This document shows, in pieces, positions 16,323-24,554 of a stretch of DNA of 64,000 nucleotides (position 1 is its first letter; each line of letters opens with the position of its first letter). Position numbers and translations under genes: made by a program. The stretch comes from Acidobacteriota bacterium (GTDB lineage: Bacteria; Acidobacteriota; Terriglobia; Terriglobales; Acidobacteriaceae), in contig JACPYL010000010.1 of NCBI GenBank assembly GCA_016196065.1, positions 372,001-436,000 on the forward strand, in the 5' to 3' direction. Under the pieces are notes generated by a model that was not told where the DNA came from, did no database searches, and saw nothing but the letters and a program-made list of their open reading frames with translations.

Positions 16323-17165
16323 ATGGCCGATCAAGCATTCCGACGAAGTCTTTTTGTTACCACCATTCTGTTGTCCGTGATGACGGTCCTTTCATTAGCT
16401 CAGGATTCTGCGTCCAGCACGGCACCAGTCTCAGAATTTACGGTGATCGTTACCGATCAAGCCGGAGCGCGCATCACCCAAGCGGAACTGACATTCAAGG
16501 GCGGAATCACGCTTACCGCGCACACTTCAGCGATCGGGTATGCCCACCTTAGTCTGCCATACGGTCGTTACGACGTGACGATTGGCTGTCGCGGTTTTAA
16601 AGCACTCAGGATTGTCGGTCTCCTGGTAGAAAGCGCGAAACCGGAAGCGCTGAACGTAATTCTCCAAGTTGGTCCAGCTTGGCATGATTTTCCGGGAGAG
16701 TCTGTGATCGTGCCCACGATTGTCTCCGACCTTCCAAACGTCGTCATCGAACGCCCAAGAATCACTATTCGTCTCTTGGACGTGCGCAATGGAAAGCCTC
16801 TGCCGAACCAGACTATTACTGTTACATTTCCGCACGATGAGCACGCCTCTAGACTTCCAAGTCTGGAGGTGAAGACGGGAGTGGACGGAACCGCAGTGTT
16901 TTACTTACCTCAAGCAAGTCCTATGCTCGTCAATGTGACTTCTGAAGCCGAAACTGATTTGTACACCTGTTCGACGCGACTATCGACTGATGTCGAGCAG
17001 GTACTCACGGACGGTCTTGTATCGCGCTGTTCCAAGGGCGTTCAGGCGTGTCGCTGCAAGTTCGGCAAAGCGGTGTCGGCCATTCGAAGTGTACCGGGTG
17101 AGTTGGTGCTTTTCGCTCGACCCGTAACACGGGGCGAGCGATCGCGGTGGCACGTTTGTGAGTAG
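16323..17165 (+). CDS. Secreted protein with carboxypeptidase-regulatory-like domain
   Basis: 280 residues from ATG 16323 (MADQAFRRSLFVTTILLSVMTVLSLAQ is the signal peptide). The frame runs upstream to 16167, but that overlaps the start of ccmE and lacks a signal. Residues about 38-120 have the CarboxypepD_reg-like pattern (VTDQAGARITQAELTF, GYAHLSLPYGRYDVTIGCRGFK). A second beta-rich segment follows (ITIRLLDVRNGKPLPNQTITV, GVDGTAVFYLP). Likely a periplasmic or surface binding protein; role unknown. The C-terminus is Cys-rich (CSTRL, CSKGVQACRCKFG). Confidence 0.7.
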   Translation: MADQAFRRSLFVTTILLSVMTVLSLAQDSASSTAPVSEFTVIVTDQAGARITQAELTFKGGITLTAHTSAIGYAHLSLPYGRYDVTIGCRGFKALRIVGLLVESAKPEALNVILQVGPAWHDFPGESVIVPTIVSDLPNVVIERPRITIRLLDVRNGKPLPNQTITVTFPHDEHASRLPSLEVKTGVDGTAVFYLPQASPMLVNVTSEAETDLYTCSTRLSTDVEQVLTDGLVSRCSKGVQACRCKFGKAVSAIRSVPGELVLFARPVTRGERSRWHVCE

Positions 17166-17190
17166 AGAACATGAGCGCCGCGGGTTCCTA

Positions 17191-17271
17191 ACCACAGAGG
17201 ACACGGAGGTCACAGAGGAAAGCCAAGTTCAAACCCCGGGGTTCCCCTGTGACCTCCGTGACCTCTGTGGT
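17191..17271. repeat. Long inverted repeat (family G, CCACAGAGG type)
   Basis: Arms 17191-17219 and 17245-17271 are inverted copies made of the words ACCACAGAGG and GGAGGTCACAGAGG, with a 25-bp loop. It lies between the end of the secreted-protein gene and the pyrophosphatase gene. The same word style occurs in many Acidobacteria and Verrucomicrobia genomes. Confidence 0.8.
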
Positions 17272-17306
17272 GAAGGGTTTGACTCTCCGCCATTTAGAAT
17301 GTAGCC

Positions 17307-17861
17307 ATGATCCATCCTTGGCACGACGTTACGCCCGGCGGCGAACTGCCGCAGGAATTCAATACCGTCATCGAGATTCCTTTTGGGTCGAGTGTGAAGT
17401 ACGAGCTCGACAAGACCAGCGGGCTGATCAAACTCGACCGCATCTTGTATTCGGCGGTGTACTATCCCGCGAACTACGGCTTCATTCCGCAGACCCTCGC
17501 CGAGGACGACGATCCGCTCGACGTGCTTGTGCTCTGCCAGGAGACGGTTGTGCCACTGACGATTATCTATGCTCGAGCGATTGGACTGATGACCATGATT
17601 GATTCTGGCAAACAGGATCACAAGATTATTGCGGTCGCGACCGAAGATCCGGAGTTCAACAACTATCACGAGGCCGCGGAAATCCCGCCCCACCGATTGA
17701 TCATGCTGCGCCGCTTCTTTCAGGACTACAAGCAACTGGAAGGCAAAGAAGTGGAAGTCAATGAAATCCGCCCGGCAGGTGAAGCGTATCCGATTATTGA
17801 AGGGGCATTACGCCGCTACAGTCAGCAACGGCGTGCTGGCTTTAAGGGCGACGCGAAGTGA
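17307..17861 (+). CDS. ppa: Inorganic pyrophosphatase (family I)
   Basis: 184 residues, normal length. The signature [10 protein letters not shown] (about 66-75) gives the metal-binding aspartates. Upstream elements [16 protein letters not shown] and [11 protein letters not shown] are also standard. It hydrolyses pyrophosphate to phosphate in the cytoplasm and so drives biosynthesis forward. It converges on the M1-peptidase-like gene with a 7-bp gap. Confidence 0.95.
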   Translation: MIHPWHDVTPGGELPQEFNTVIEIPFGSSVKYELDKTSGLIKLDRILYSAVYYPANYGFIPQTLAEDDDPLDVLVLCQETVVPLTIIYARAIGLMTMIDSGKQDHKIIAVATEDPEFNNYHEAAEIPPHRLIMLRRFFQDYKQLEGKEVEVNEIRPAGEAYPIIEGALRRYSQQRRAGFKGDAK

Positions 17862-17868
17862 AAAAGCC

Positions 17869-19905
17869 CTAGTTGCCTTTTTCGCGTTCGAACGCCTTCT
17901 GCATATATTTGCGAGCTTCGTCGAGCGCGCCCGAAGTGTTGTCGTTGGTCTGGATGGCCTGCCGGTATTCATTGACTGCGCGTTCGCGCTGGCCAGTCGT
18001 ATCGAAAATCTTGCCGAGTTGCAGATGGCTCCATACTTCTGTCCAACGAGGTTCTCCGTCACCGTTCAGAGATTCGCGATACGCGTTGGCGGCTGCCTGA
18101 TAATTCCGCTGCAGATAAAAAACTTCGGCGATGCGGTAGTGCGACAGGGAACTGTTCTTGCTGACTTCCAGTGCTTTGTTAAACTCTCCCAGCGCGCCGG
18201 CAAGGTCGCCCTGCTGGATCAATCCCTGTCCGCGAAGGATGGAGGAGCGCAGCTTGATCTCCTTGGAGTTGGTCAGGACGCGGTTGTCGGGATCCACCGA
18301 AATGCGCCGCGGACGTCCGAATGTCTCGATCGTGAAGGGTGAATTTGTCCCCACCACTTCGATGCGCTTCTGTTCGGTCTTTCCATCGGTATCGATTTTG
18401 AGTTCCACGGGCATGCGGAAAAGATCGAGGTCCTGATCGATCTGCCCGACCACGCGGAATCCCTTGTTGTTGCCGAGGCGATAGACCGTGTACTTCGTCT
18501 TGAACTCGGGAGCGCCGGTGGAATCGAGCCACTGGGAGAAGAACCAGGTCAACTGCTGTCCGTAGTTTTCTTCGGCGAGTGCTTGAAAGTCAGCGGTGGA
18601 AGCGGATTTTCCGCCGAATTTCGTGGCGAAGTCGCGCATCGTCTTCAGATATTTAGGTTCGCCCACGAGCCAGCGCAGCATGTGCAGGATCATCGCGCCT
18701 TTGTCGGTTACGACCGACTGAAATTCGGGCGAGAAATAGTCGAGCTTTGCGGTGGTCGAGAGCGGAACGGTGTCATAGGCGAGCGCGCCCACCGACATGT
18801 CCTTGACCATCTCTTCGAGTCCAGCTTCTCCGGCTGCACTTTCCACGTAGCGAGCTTCGGAGTAGCGAGCGAAGCCGTCATTGATCCACCAGTCGTCCTT
18901 GGCTGCCGGGCTGACCGACGTTCCCCACCACTGGTGCGCGATCGTATTCGCGAGTAACCGGTAGTTGATCTTTTCTGTAATGGCGCGTCCGGACAGCATC
19001 GCAAGGTCAGGAGCCCATGCCGACGGCACAGTGTCGTCCGGGAGTTCGACGATGCGCAGCGTGGTCGATGGAGCGTTCCCGTATTGCGTGACGTAGTACG
19101 TGAATTCCTTGACCGCCGTCGCGGCATACTCTGCCGCTAATTTCTGATGGAACGGCTTGAAGAATATGTGCATATCAATGCCGGCATCGTCGCTTTTATA
19201 TTCCTGAAAATCGCCTGCAATGATGGTGCCGGGAAAGCTCGGCTTGTCCCATGTGAAGGTGTAGGTCTTGGAGTTGGCGGGTGCATTCTTCTTCGCCGAA
19301 GGGCCGGCCAGCGTCTCTTTGCCGCTGCCGATCGCAACCATGTGCGCGGGAACGGTCAAACTGATGGTCGAAGTGAAGCGGTTGATCCCGTATGCATTCA
19401 CGGGAAACCAGAATCCGGAGTACAGCAAATACGTCGACTCAGGACCGACGTAGGCAAGCTTCAGGCCCTGCACAGGGCTGTCATCGGGCGACTCGAGCGT
19501 GCCTTCATAGTCGAACGTGATCGACGTGCTGGCGTTCTTGGCCAGACCACCGTTCAGCGCAAAGCGGACGGAGGAATCTTGCGTATTGCGTTCCGGGTTG
19601 AGCGGCTTGTTCGCGGCGTCCATCAGCTTGGTGATGCGCAGAGAATTATTCAGCTGAAAAGTGGCGACACTCAGGTCCTCCAGCGCCGTGATCTTGACCA
19701 CCGCGTGCGCCGTGAGCTTGTGATTTTGGGGAAGCAGTTCGGCGTCGATCTGATAATCGTCGACCCGCATGCGAGGTTTTTCTGCAGCGAAGGCCGGGCG
19801 GGCCGCAATAAACGAAAGAAATACAACAAGATACAAATAGAGGGCCCGACTCACAGGTCGAGATTGCCAGAGCGTCAAGTTATGTTCTCCTCGGGGATAC
19901 CGCAC
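17869..19905 (-). CDS. M1 aminopeptidase homologue lacking the zinc motif, with C-terminal TPRs
   Basis: 678 residues. Signal peptide 1-40 (FLSFIAARPAFAA). The N-terminal M1 beta-sandwich and thermolysin-like domain follow. Where active enzymes have HExxH, this one reads N320-T-I-A-H324-QWWG, and the third zinc ligand, Glu in WxNEG, is D343 (WWINDGFARY). The GAMEN substrate motif is also absent. Thus two ligands/catalytic residues are lost and the protein is probably a non-peptidase scaffold. Residues about 550-678 contain tetratricopeptide-like helices (DLAGALGEFNKALEV, RAVNEYRQAIQT). The fold assignment is firm; the inactivity is inferred. Confidence 0.85.
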   Translation of the reverse strand: MRYPRGEHNLTLWQSRPVSRALYLYLVVFLSFIAARPAFAAEKPRMRVDDYQIDAELLPQNHKLTAHAVVKITALEDLSVATFQLNNSLRITKLMDAANKPLNPERNTQDSSVRFALNGGLAKNASTSITFDYEGTLESPDDSPVQGLKLAYVGPESTYLLYSGFWFPVNAYGINRFTSTISLTVPAHMVAIGSGKETLAGPSAKKNAPANSKTYTFTWDKPSFPGTIIAGDFQEYKSDDAGIDMHIFFKPFHQKLAAEYAATAVKEFTYYVTQYGNAPSTTLRIVELPDDTVPSAWAPDLAMLSGRAITEKINYRLLANTIAHQWWGTSVSPAAKDDWWINDGFARYSEARYVESAAGEAGLEEMVKDMSVGALAYDTVPLSTTAKLDYFSPEFQSVVTDKGAMILHMLRWLVGEPKYLKTMRDFATKFGGKSASTADFQALAEENYGQQLTWFFSQWLDSTGAPEFKTKYTVYRLGNNKGFRVVGQIDQDLDLFRMPVELKIDTDGKTEQKRIEVVGTNSPFTIETFGRPRRISVDPDNRVLTNSKEIKLRSSILRGQGLIQQGDLAGALGEFNKALEVSKNSSLSHYRIAEVFYLQRNYQAAANAYRESLNGDGEPRWTEVWSHLQLGKIFDTTGQRERAVNEYRQAIQTNDNTSGALDEARKYMQKAFEREKGN

Positions 19906-19987
19906 TGAGTATGATGATAATCTTCCCGCAAAAGATGTGCAGCGACAAGGGTTAGGTAGAGCCGGAGTCTTGCCGGCGCTTACAGGA

Positions 19988-21160
19988 TCAGCCCCAATGC
20001 TCTGGAGCCCGCGCCGAATTGGATTCCGGGCTGGCAGGCCTCAACATTCCTAGGATCACGTCCGCCGCCCTCTCCGATGCGTGTCCGCCGTCCTGATCGG
20101 GCTTCTTTAGCTTTGCCTTCACGGCGGCAAGACCCTGCAGCATGCGAGTGCGGGGCTCGCCATCCGGTATCAACTTCCGTAATTCTGCGACCACGCTCCC
20201 GGCTGTAAAGTCGTCCTGCACGAGTTCCGGGACCAGTCGCTCGCCTGCGATCAGATTCACCATGGCAAAGTGAGCGACCTTCACGCGCGGTTTCCCCAAC
20301 ATATACGTGAGCGGGGACACCCGATACACCATCACAAAGGGAGTGCCCATGAGCGCAGCCTCGACCGTGGCTGTGCCACTGGCCACGATCCCGGCGCGGG
20401 AATGATAGAGCGCAGGCAGCGCCTCGGGCACGAGATGAATGTCACGATTGCCGATCAGTTCTTTGAGGAACGATGGATCGAGCGTGCGTGCCACCGGCAA
20501 AAGAAATTCGTAGTCCTGACCAAGTTTGGCGGCGGCCTCGAGAATCGTGGGCAGGTTCATGCCTACCTCCTTGCGGCGGCTGCCAGGCATGAGCGTGATC
20601 CACGGCTTGACGTGATCCAGCGCCTGCTGCGTCGCATAGTGCATGCGAGAAATTTCGGGAGTGGGCGAGTCCGCCAGCGGATGTCCGACGAACGTCGCGT
20701 TCACGCCATGCACGCGATAGAAATTCTCTTCAAACGGAAAGATCACCAGCGCCTGGTTGATGTACTTGCGAAGCAGCTTGACGCGCCCCTGGCGCCACGC
20801 CCAGAACTGCGGGCAGACGTAATACACAACCGGAATGCCGCGCTTGCGCATCTGGCGGGCGACGCGCCAGTTGAAGGCGGGAGCGTCAATGACGATCGCC
20901 AACGCGGGTCGCTTCTGGTCAGCAGCACGGATCAGTTTCCTGTACAGGCCGAGGATTTTTGGGAGATGGCTGAGGATCTCGGTGATGCCGACGACGGCCA
21001 GATCCTTCGCGTCGACAACGATCTCGCAGCCCGCCGTGCGCATGCGCTCTCCACCGGCGCCGAAGAATGTCAGCGAATGATCGCGGCGGCGCAACGCTTC
21101 GATCAGCTGCGCGCCGTACATTTCACCGGAAGCTTCACCGGCGGAGATCAGGATCTGCAC
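19988..21160 (-). CDS. lpxB: Lipid-A-disaccharide synthase
   Basis: 390 residues from GTG 21160 (VQILISAGEASGEMYGAQL). The frame reaches up to 21241, but that overlaps the tRNA-Arg gene, so the GTG is preferred even though no clear ribosome-binding site is seen. Hallmarks are AGEASGEMYGAQL, the GAGGERM segment, YYVCPQFWAWRQGR and FVGHPLAD. LpxB joins UDP-diacylglucosamine and lipid X at the inner membrane, so the cell makes an LPS-type outer membrane. It lies 52 bp after the tRNA on the same strand. Confidence 0.93.
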   Translation of the reverse strand: MQILISAGEASGEMYGAQLIEALRRRDHSLTFFGAGGERMRTAGCEIVVDAKDLAVVGITEILSHLPKILGLYRKLIRAADQKRPALAIVIDAPAFNWRVARQMRKRGIPVVYYVCPQFWAWRQGRVKLLRKYINQALVIFPFEENFYRVHGVNATFVGHPLADSPTPEISRMHYATQQALDHVKPWITLMPGSRRKEVGMNLPTILEAAAKLGQDYEFLLPVARTLDPSFLKELIGNRDIHLVPEALPALYHSRAGIVASGTATVEAALMGTPFVMVYRVSPLTYMLGKPRVKVAHFAMVNLIAGERLVPELVQDDFTAGSVVAELRKLIPDGEPRTRMLQGLAAVKAKLKKPDQDGGHASERAADVILGMLRPASPESNSARAPEHWG

Positions 21161-21211
21161 GGGAGCAATTGTAAAGGAGGGCGGAAACGGAAAGGGACTT
21201 AGCCGGCAAAG

Positions 21212-21287
21212 TGGTGACCCCGGAGAGATTCGAACTCCCAACCAATTGGTTCGAAGCCAATTGCTCTATCCATTGAGCTACGGGGCC
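21212..21287 (-). tRNA. tRNA-Arg (anticodon TCG)
   Basis: 76 nt including an encoded 3' CCA. Acceptor GGCCCCG pairs with CGGGGTC (one G-U). The D arm has GCTC/GAGC. The anticodon stem ATTGG/CCAAT holds the loop CTTCGAA with anticodon TCG, and the T arm is GGGAG-TTCGAAT-CTCTC. It lies between the ABC transporter and lpxB on the same strand. Confidence 0.95.
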
Positions 21288-21331
21288 ATCTCATAAAACT
21301 TTACCATTACAGCGCGGTTTGGGACACGGAC

Positions 21332-23278
21332 TTAGTCGTCCCCGCGCACGCCCATCTCAGGCAGGTTCGCGGGCGAGGGCGCCCGCGCCACACTGACTTC
21401 CTGGTCTTTGTACTGCAACTGGTAAAGCTTGTAGTAAATTCCGCGCTGGGCCAGCAGTTGCTGGTGCGATCCCATTTCGCGGACCTGCCCTTTGTGCATG
21501 ACGATGATCTTGTCGGCGCGCTGGATGGTCGATAGACGGTGCGCGATGATCAATGACGTGCGGCCTTCCACCATGCGACTGAGCGCGTCACGGACGCGGA
21601 ATTCGGTTTCTGTGTCGACGCTGGAAGTTGCTTCGTCGAGGATCAGAATTTTAGGATCGTGCGCCAGCGCTCTCGCGAAGGAGATGAGTTGTTTCTGACC
21701 AGTGGAAAGCGTTGATCCGCGCTCGCGCACTTCTTCCTGAAATCCGCCGGGCAGTGTGCGGATGAAATCGGCGAGGTTGACTTCTTCGGCGGCGCGCTCG
21801 ACGTCCGCATCATCGATTCCGGCCGTGCCGAGGCGAATATTTCCGGCCACCGTTCCCGAGAACAAGAATGGATCCTGCAAGACCACGCCGAAGCGGGAGC
21901 GCAGGTCTTTCAAGTCCATCTCTTTGATGTCGACGCCATCGATGCGGATGGCGCCTTTCTGTACGTCATAGAAACGCATCAGCAGAGAAATGAGCGTTGT
22001 CTTGCCCGCGCCAGTGTGGCCGACCACGGCAACGGTCTCTCCGGGATCAAGTACGAAACTGACATCGCGCAGCACCCAGTCGGGCCCGGCCGACTTGCCA
22101 TGATCTGCTGCCGGGCTTTGCCCGGCCTGGACAGGTCGAAGACCTGTCCCCACATCAACACTTCTGTAGGCGAACCAGACGTGATCGAATTCGACACGGC
22201 CGGGGCCTTGCGGTTTTTTCGGGACTGCGGGAGACATTACTTCCACTGGCGCGTCCAGCAGTTTGAAAACGCGCTCGCCGGCGGCCATGGCCGATTGCAG
22301 GATGTTGTACTTCTCGCTCAGATCCTGAATCGGACGGAAGAAGCGCTGCGCGTACTGTATAAACGCCACCAGGACACCGAGTGTCACCAGTTTGGGCACT
22401 CCCAGTCCGCCAAACCAGAGGATCGACGCAATCGCCAACGCCGAAAGAATTTCGACGACAGGATAGTAGACCGCGTATGCCAGGATGGCGTCCTTGAACG
22501 CTTCCATGTGGCTGGCATTGATGTCGGAGAACTGTTTGAACGCGCGCTTCTCGCGATTGAAAAGCTGCAGGACCAGCATGCCTGATACGGCTTCCTGCAA
22601 ATAGGAATTGATGCGGGCAATAGCCGTTCGAATGCGTCGGTAGGAGTCGCGAACCTTGTCCCGGAAAATCTTGGTGGCGTAGACGATGAGCGGGAGCGCG
22701 GCAAATGTGATCAAAGCCAGCCGCCAATTCATGTTCAACATGATGCCGACAATGCCGGCCAGCACAAAGACGTCTTCGAAGATCGAGACGACGCCTGCCG
22801 TAAACATTTCGTTCAGGGCGTCCACATCGGTGGTGACGCGCGTGACCAGCCGTCCGACCGGATTCTTGTCGAAGAAGCCGATATGAATATGCTGCAGGTG
22901 ACGGAAGATCTGTTTGCGCAGATCGAACATGACTTTCTGTCCGGTCCACTGCATGGTGTAGGTCTGCACATATTCCAGAATGAATGTGGAGATCAGGATT
23001 CCCACATAAATACTGCCGATTTGAGCGATACCGGTGAGAGGCGTACTGCTCAAGCGGTCGCCGATCCACGAGTGCGAGTCGGGTGACTTCGCGAGATATT
23101 TATCGACGGCAATCTTGGTGAGGAAAGGACCGAGCACGTCCAATCCTGACTTCAGCACGATCGACAGCAGAGCGATCCCCACATGCCACTTGTACGGCCG
23201 CAAGTAGGTAAGCAGCCGCCGCATCAGCCGGCCGTCATACGCTTTGCCGAGTACTTCTTCTTCCTGGTTGGAGGCCAT
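21332..23278 (-). CDS. MsbA-like ABC transporter, fused permease/ATPase
   Basis: 648 residues. Six-helix transmembrane domain (about 25-330, with FFDKNPVGRLVTRVTTDVDAL, a typical exporter segment), then the nucleotide-binding domain with Walker A GHTGAGKTT at 420-428, signature LSTGQKQLISFARAL, Walker B ILILDEATSSVD and the H-loop IAHRLST. Probably exports a lipid or drug from the inner leaflet. The nearby lpxB fits a lipid A flippase role, but this is inference. Residues about 373-400 are an extra loop encoded by palindromic repeats, absent from ordinary relatives. Confidence 0.9.
   Translation of the reverse strand: MASNQEEEVLGKAYDGRLMRRLLTYLRPYKWHVGIALLSIVLKSGLDVLGPFLTKIAVDKYLAKSPDSHSWIGDRLSSTPLTGIAQIGSIYVGILISTFILEYVQTYTMQWTGQKVMFDLRKQIFRHLQHIHIGFFDKNPVGRLVTRVTTDVDALNEMFTAGVVSIFEDVFVLAGIVGIMLNMNWRLALITFAALPLIVYATKIFRDKVRDSYRRIRTAIARINSYLQEAVSGMLVLQLFNREKRAFKQFSDINASHMEAFKDAILAYAVYYPVVEILSALAIASILWFGGLGVPKLVTLGVLVAFIQYAQRFFRPIQDLSEKYNILQSAMAAGERVFKLLDAPVEVMSPAVPKKPQGPGRVEFDHVWFAYRSVDVGTGLRPVQAGQSPAADHGKSAGPDWVLRDVSFVLDPGETVAVVGHTGAGKTTLISLLMRFYDVQKGAIRIDGVDIKEMDLKDLRSRFGVVLQDPFLFSGTVAGNIRLGTAGIDDADVERAAEEVNLADFIRTLPGGFQEEVRERGSTLSTGQKQLISFARALAHDPKILILDEATSSVDTETEFRVRDALSRMVEGRTSLIIAHRLSTIQRADKIIVMHKGQVREMGSHQQLLAQRGIYYKLYQLQYKDQEVSVARAPSPANLPEMGVRGDD
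22111..22149. repeat. Palindrome pair (family B) inside the ABC transporter gene
   Basis: CCGGGCTTTGCCCGG (22111-22125) is followed by a perfect palindrome of 21 bp around GACAGGTCGAAGACCTGTC (22129-22149). Both are in frame and encode about residues 377-390 (TGLRPVQAGQSPAA), placed between the first strand of the ATPase domain and the next conserved strand WVLRDVSF. Confidence 0.85.
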
Positions 23279-23356
23279 CGGGCAGTGAAGGAACTAAGTA
23301 AAAGATTACCTTAAATAGATGGCGGGAAGGGCGATTCGGATGGAAAAGCTTGCTGG

Positions 23357-24493
23357 CTAGAAAGGTTGTCCGCTGGGCAGGCAGCGCGGGTTGGGAGGGG
23401 TCACGGTCGGCGCCGCAGCTTTCTCGTTGATGTTGGCTTTGAGCCACTGTCGCAGAGGAGCCAGGGATTTGGTTCCATGGTCTTCCATCGCTTGCGACAT
23501 GATTTGATTTGTGATCCGGTACGATTTCCATGCCAGGATGTTTTGCGTCTTTCCTGCGCGCGGTATCACCAGCTTAACGACGTAACCGCCGTCAGTTGGG
23601 ACCAGTTCGCCTTCCACTGCCTCTTCCGGCAAATTCACCAGCACCGGGTCGTCAAGAATTTCTCGCAGCGAGTTCAGTTGCGACGGGGTGAGGGAGCCGT
23701 CTAGAACTGCAGCGCTCATCCCATTGCTCAGATTTTTCGATTGTTGCACCAGATGGTAGCCGCCCGATGGGGACACGAGCAGACATGTAACTTCAGTTCG
23801 GTCGCCCTCGAAGCGATTGTTGTACATCAGTAAAGTGGAGTTCTCCCGCGTCACGGCGGGAGCGGGCGACGGAATCGCGGGTACGCTGATCGAAGGGCGC
23901 GGATGAGGTTCTTCCGGCTGGATTGGCTTGCGCTGCGAAAATTCTATTTTGCGTGGCGGCAAGCAGTTGTTGCGCCCCGCATCTTCGGAAAGTTCGCGCG
24001 CTTTCCTGTTCTTGACTGTATCGAGCCAGGTCAGAAGCGGGTCCAATAGATCGTGGAAAGGCGCGCGGGAGGCCGAATCTGGAAAAACGATTTGTTGCCA
24101 GGAACCGAGGCGAGAAATGTCCAACAACACACGTTCGTCGGCGGACTTCATCATCAGGTCTGGAATCTGTTTCTCGTCGAATTTGACAAGAGCATCGACT
24201 GAAACGATACGCTCGATTTCGCGTAGCTCTCCTCCAGAGAGTTTTCCTTCGAAAACACGGACTCTTTGTGTAGCGCGACGTTGGACGTGCATCTGTGCGG
24301 CCTTGCGTTCGAGATGATAGTCTCCATTCGCGGCCAGCAGGACACAGACGGATCGCAGATAGCCCGTACGCTCAAGGCGGAGGAGATAAGTAGCAGGTTC
24401 AGCCTGGGATGCAGGTGTGCTTGTCTGCGAGTGGACTGACTGAGCGATCAACAATCCAAGCACCAGCAGGATTGTTTGAGTGCGCCCCATCAA
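23357..24493 (-). CDS. Secreted protein with an internal domain duplication
   Basis: 378 residues, not recognised. Signal peptide 1-22 (ILLVLGLLIAQSVHS). Two similar halves are visible. Half 1 (about 34-160) has LLRLERTGYLRSVCVLLAANGDYHLER, then VFEGKLSGGELREIERIV. Half 2 (about 225-350) has LLMYNNRFEGDRTEVTCLLVSPSGGYHLVQQ, then VLDGSLTPSQLNSLREIL. They are joined by a Pro-rich linker. Each half keeps the order strand, G-x-Y-H-L, xLxGxLxxxxLxxL, so an ancient tandem duplication is clear. Exported, periplasmic or surface. Confidence 0.7.
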   Translation of the reverse strand: MMGRTQTILLVLGLLIAQSVHSQTSTPASQAEPATYLLRLERTGYLRSVCVLLAANGDYHLERKAAQMHVQRRATQRVRVFEGKLSGGELREIERIVSVDALVKFDEKQIPDLMMKSADERVLLDISRLGSWQQIVFPDSASRAPFHDLLDPLLTWLDTVKNRKARELSEDAGRNNCLPPRKIEFSQRKPIQPEEPHPRPSISVPAIPSPAPAVTRENSTLLMYNNRFEGDRTEVTCLLVSPSGGYHLVQQSKNLSNGMSAAVLDGSLTPSQLNSLREILDDPVLVNLPEEAVEGELVPTDGGYVVKLVIPRAGKTQNILAWKSYRITNQIMSQAMEDHGTKSLAPLRQWLKANINEKAAAPTVTPPNPRCLPSGQPF

Positions 24494-24554
24494 CCGATAT
24501 TAGACCACGGAAATTCTCGTTCATCGTTACCGAATAGCGCCGTGCACGGGCGGG

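Noticed and set aside
20270-21202. Plus-strand frame of 310 codons opposite lpxB
   Set aside because: Shadow frame; lpxB is unmistakable on the minus strand.
21161-21241. Longer lpxB start at 21241
   Set aside because: It would overlap the tRNA-Arg gene, and the added residues are not like LpxB.
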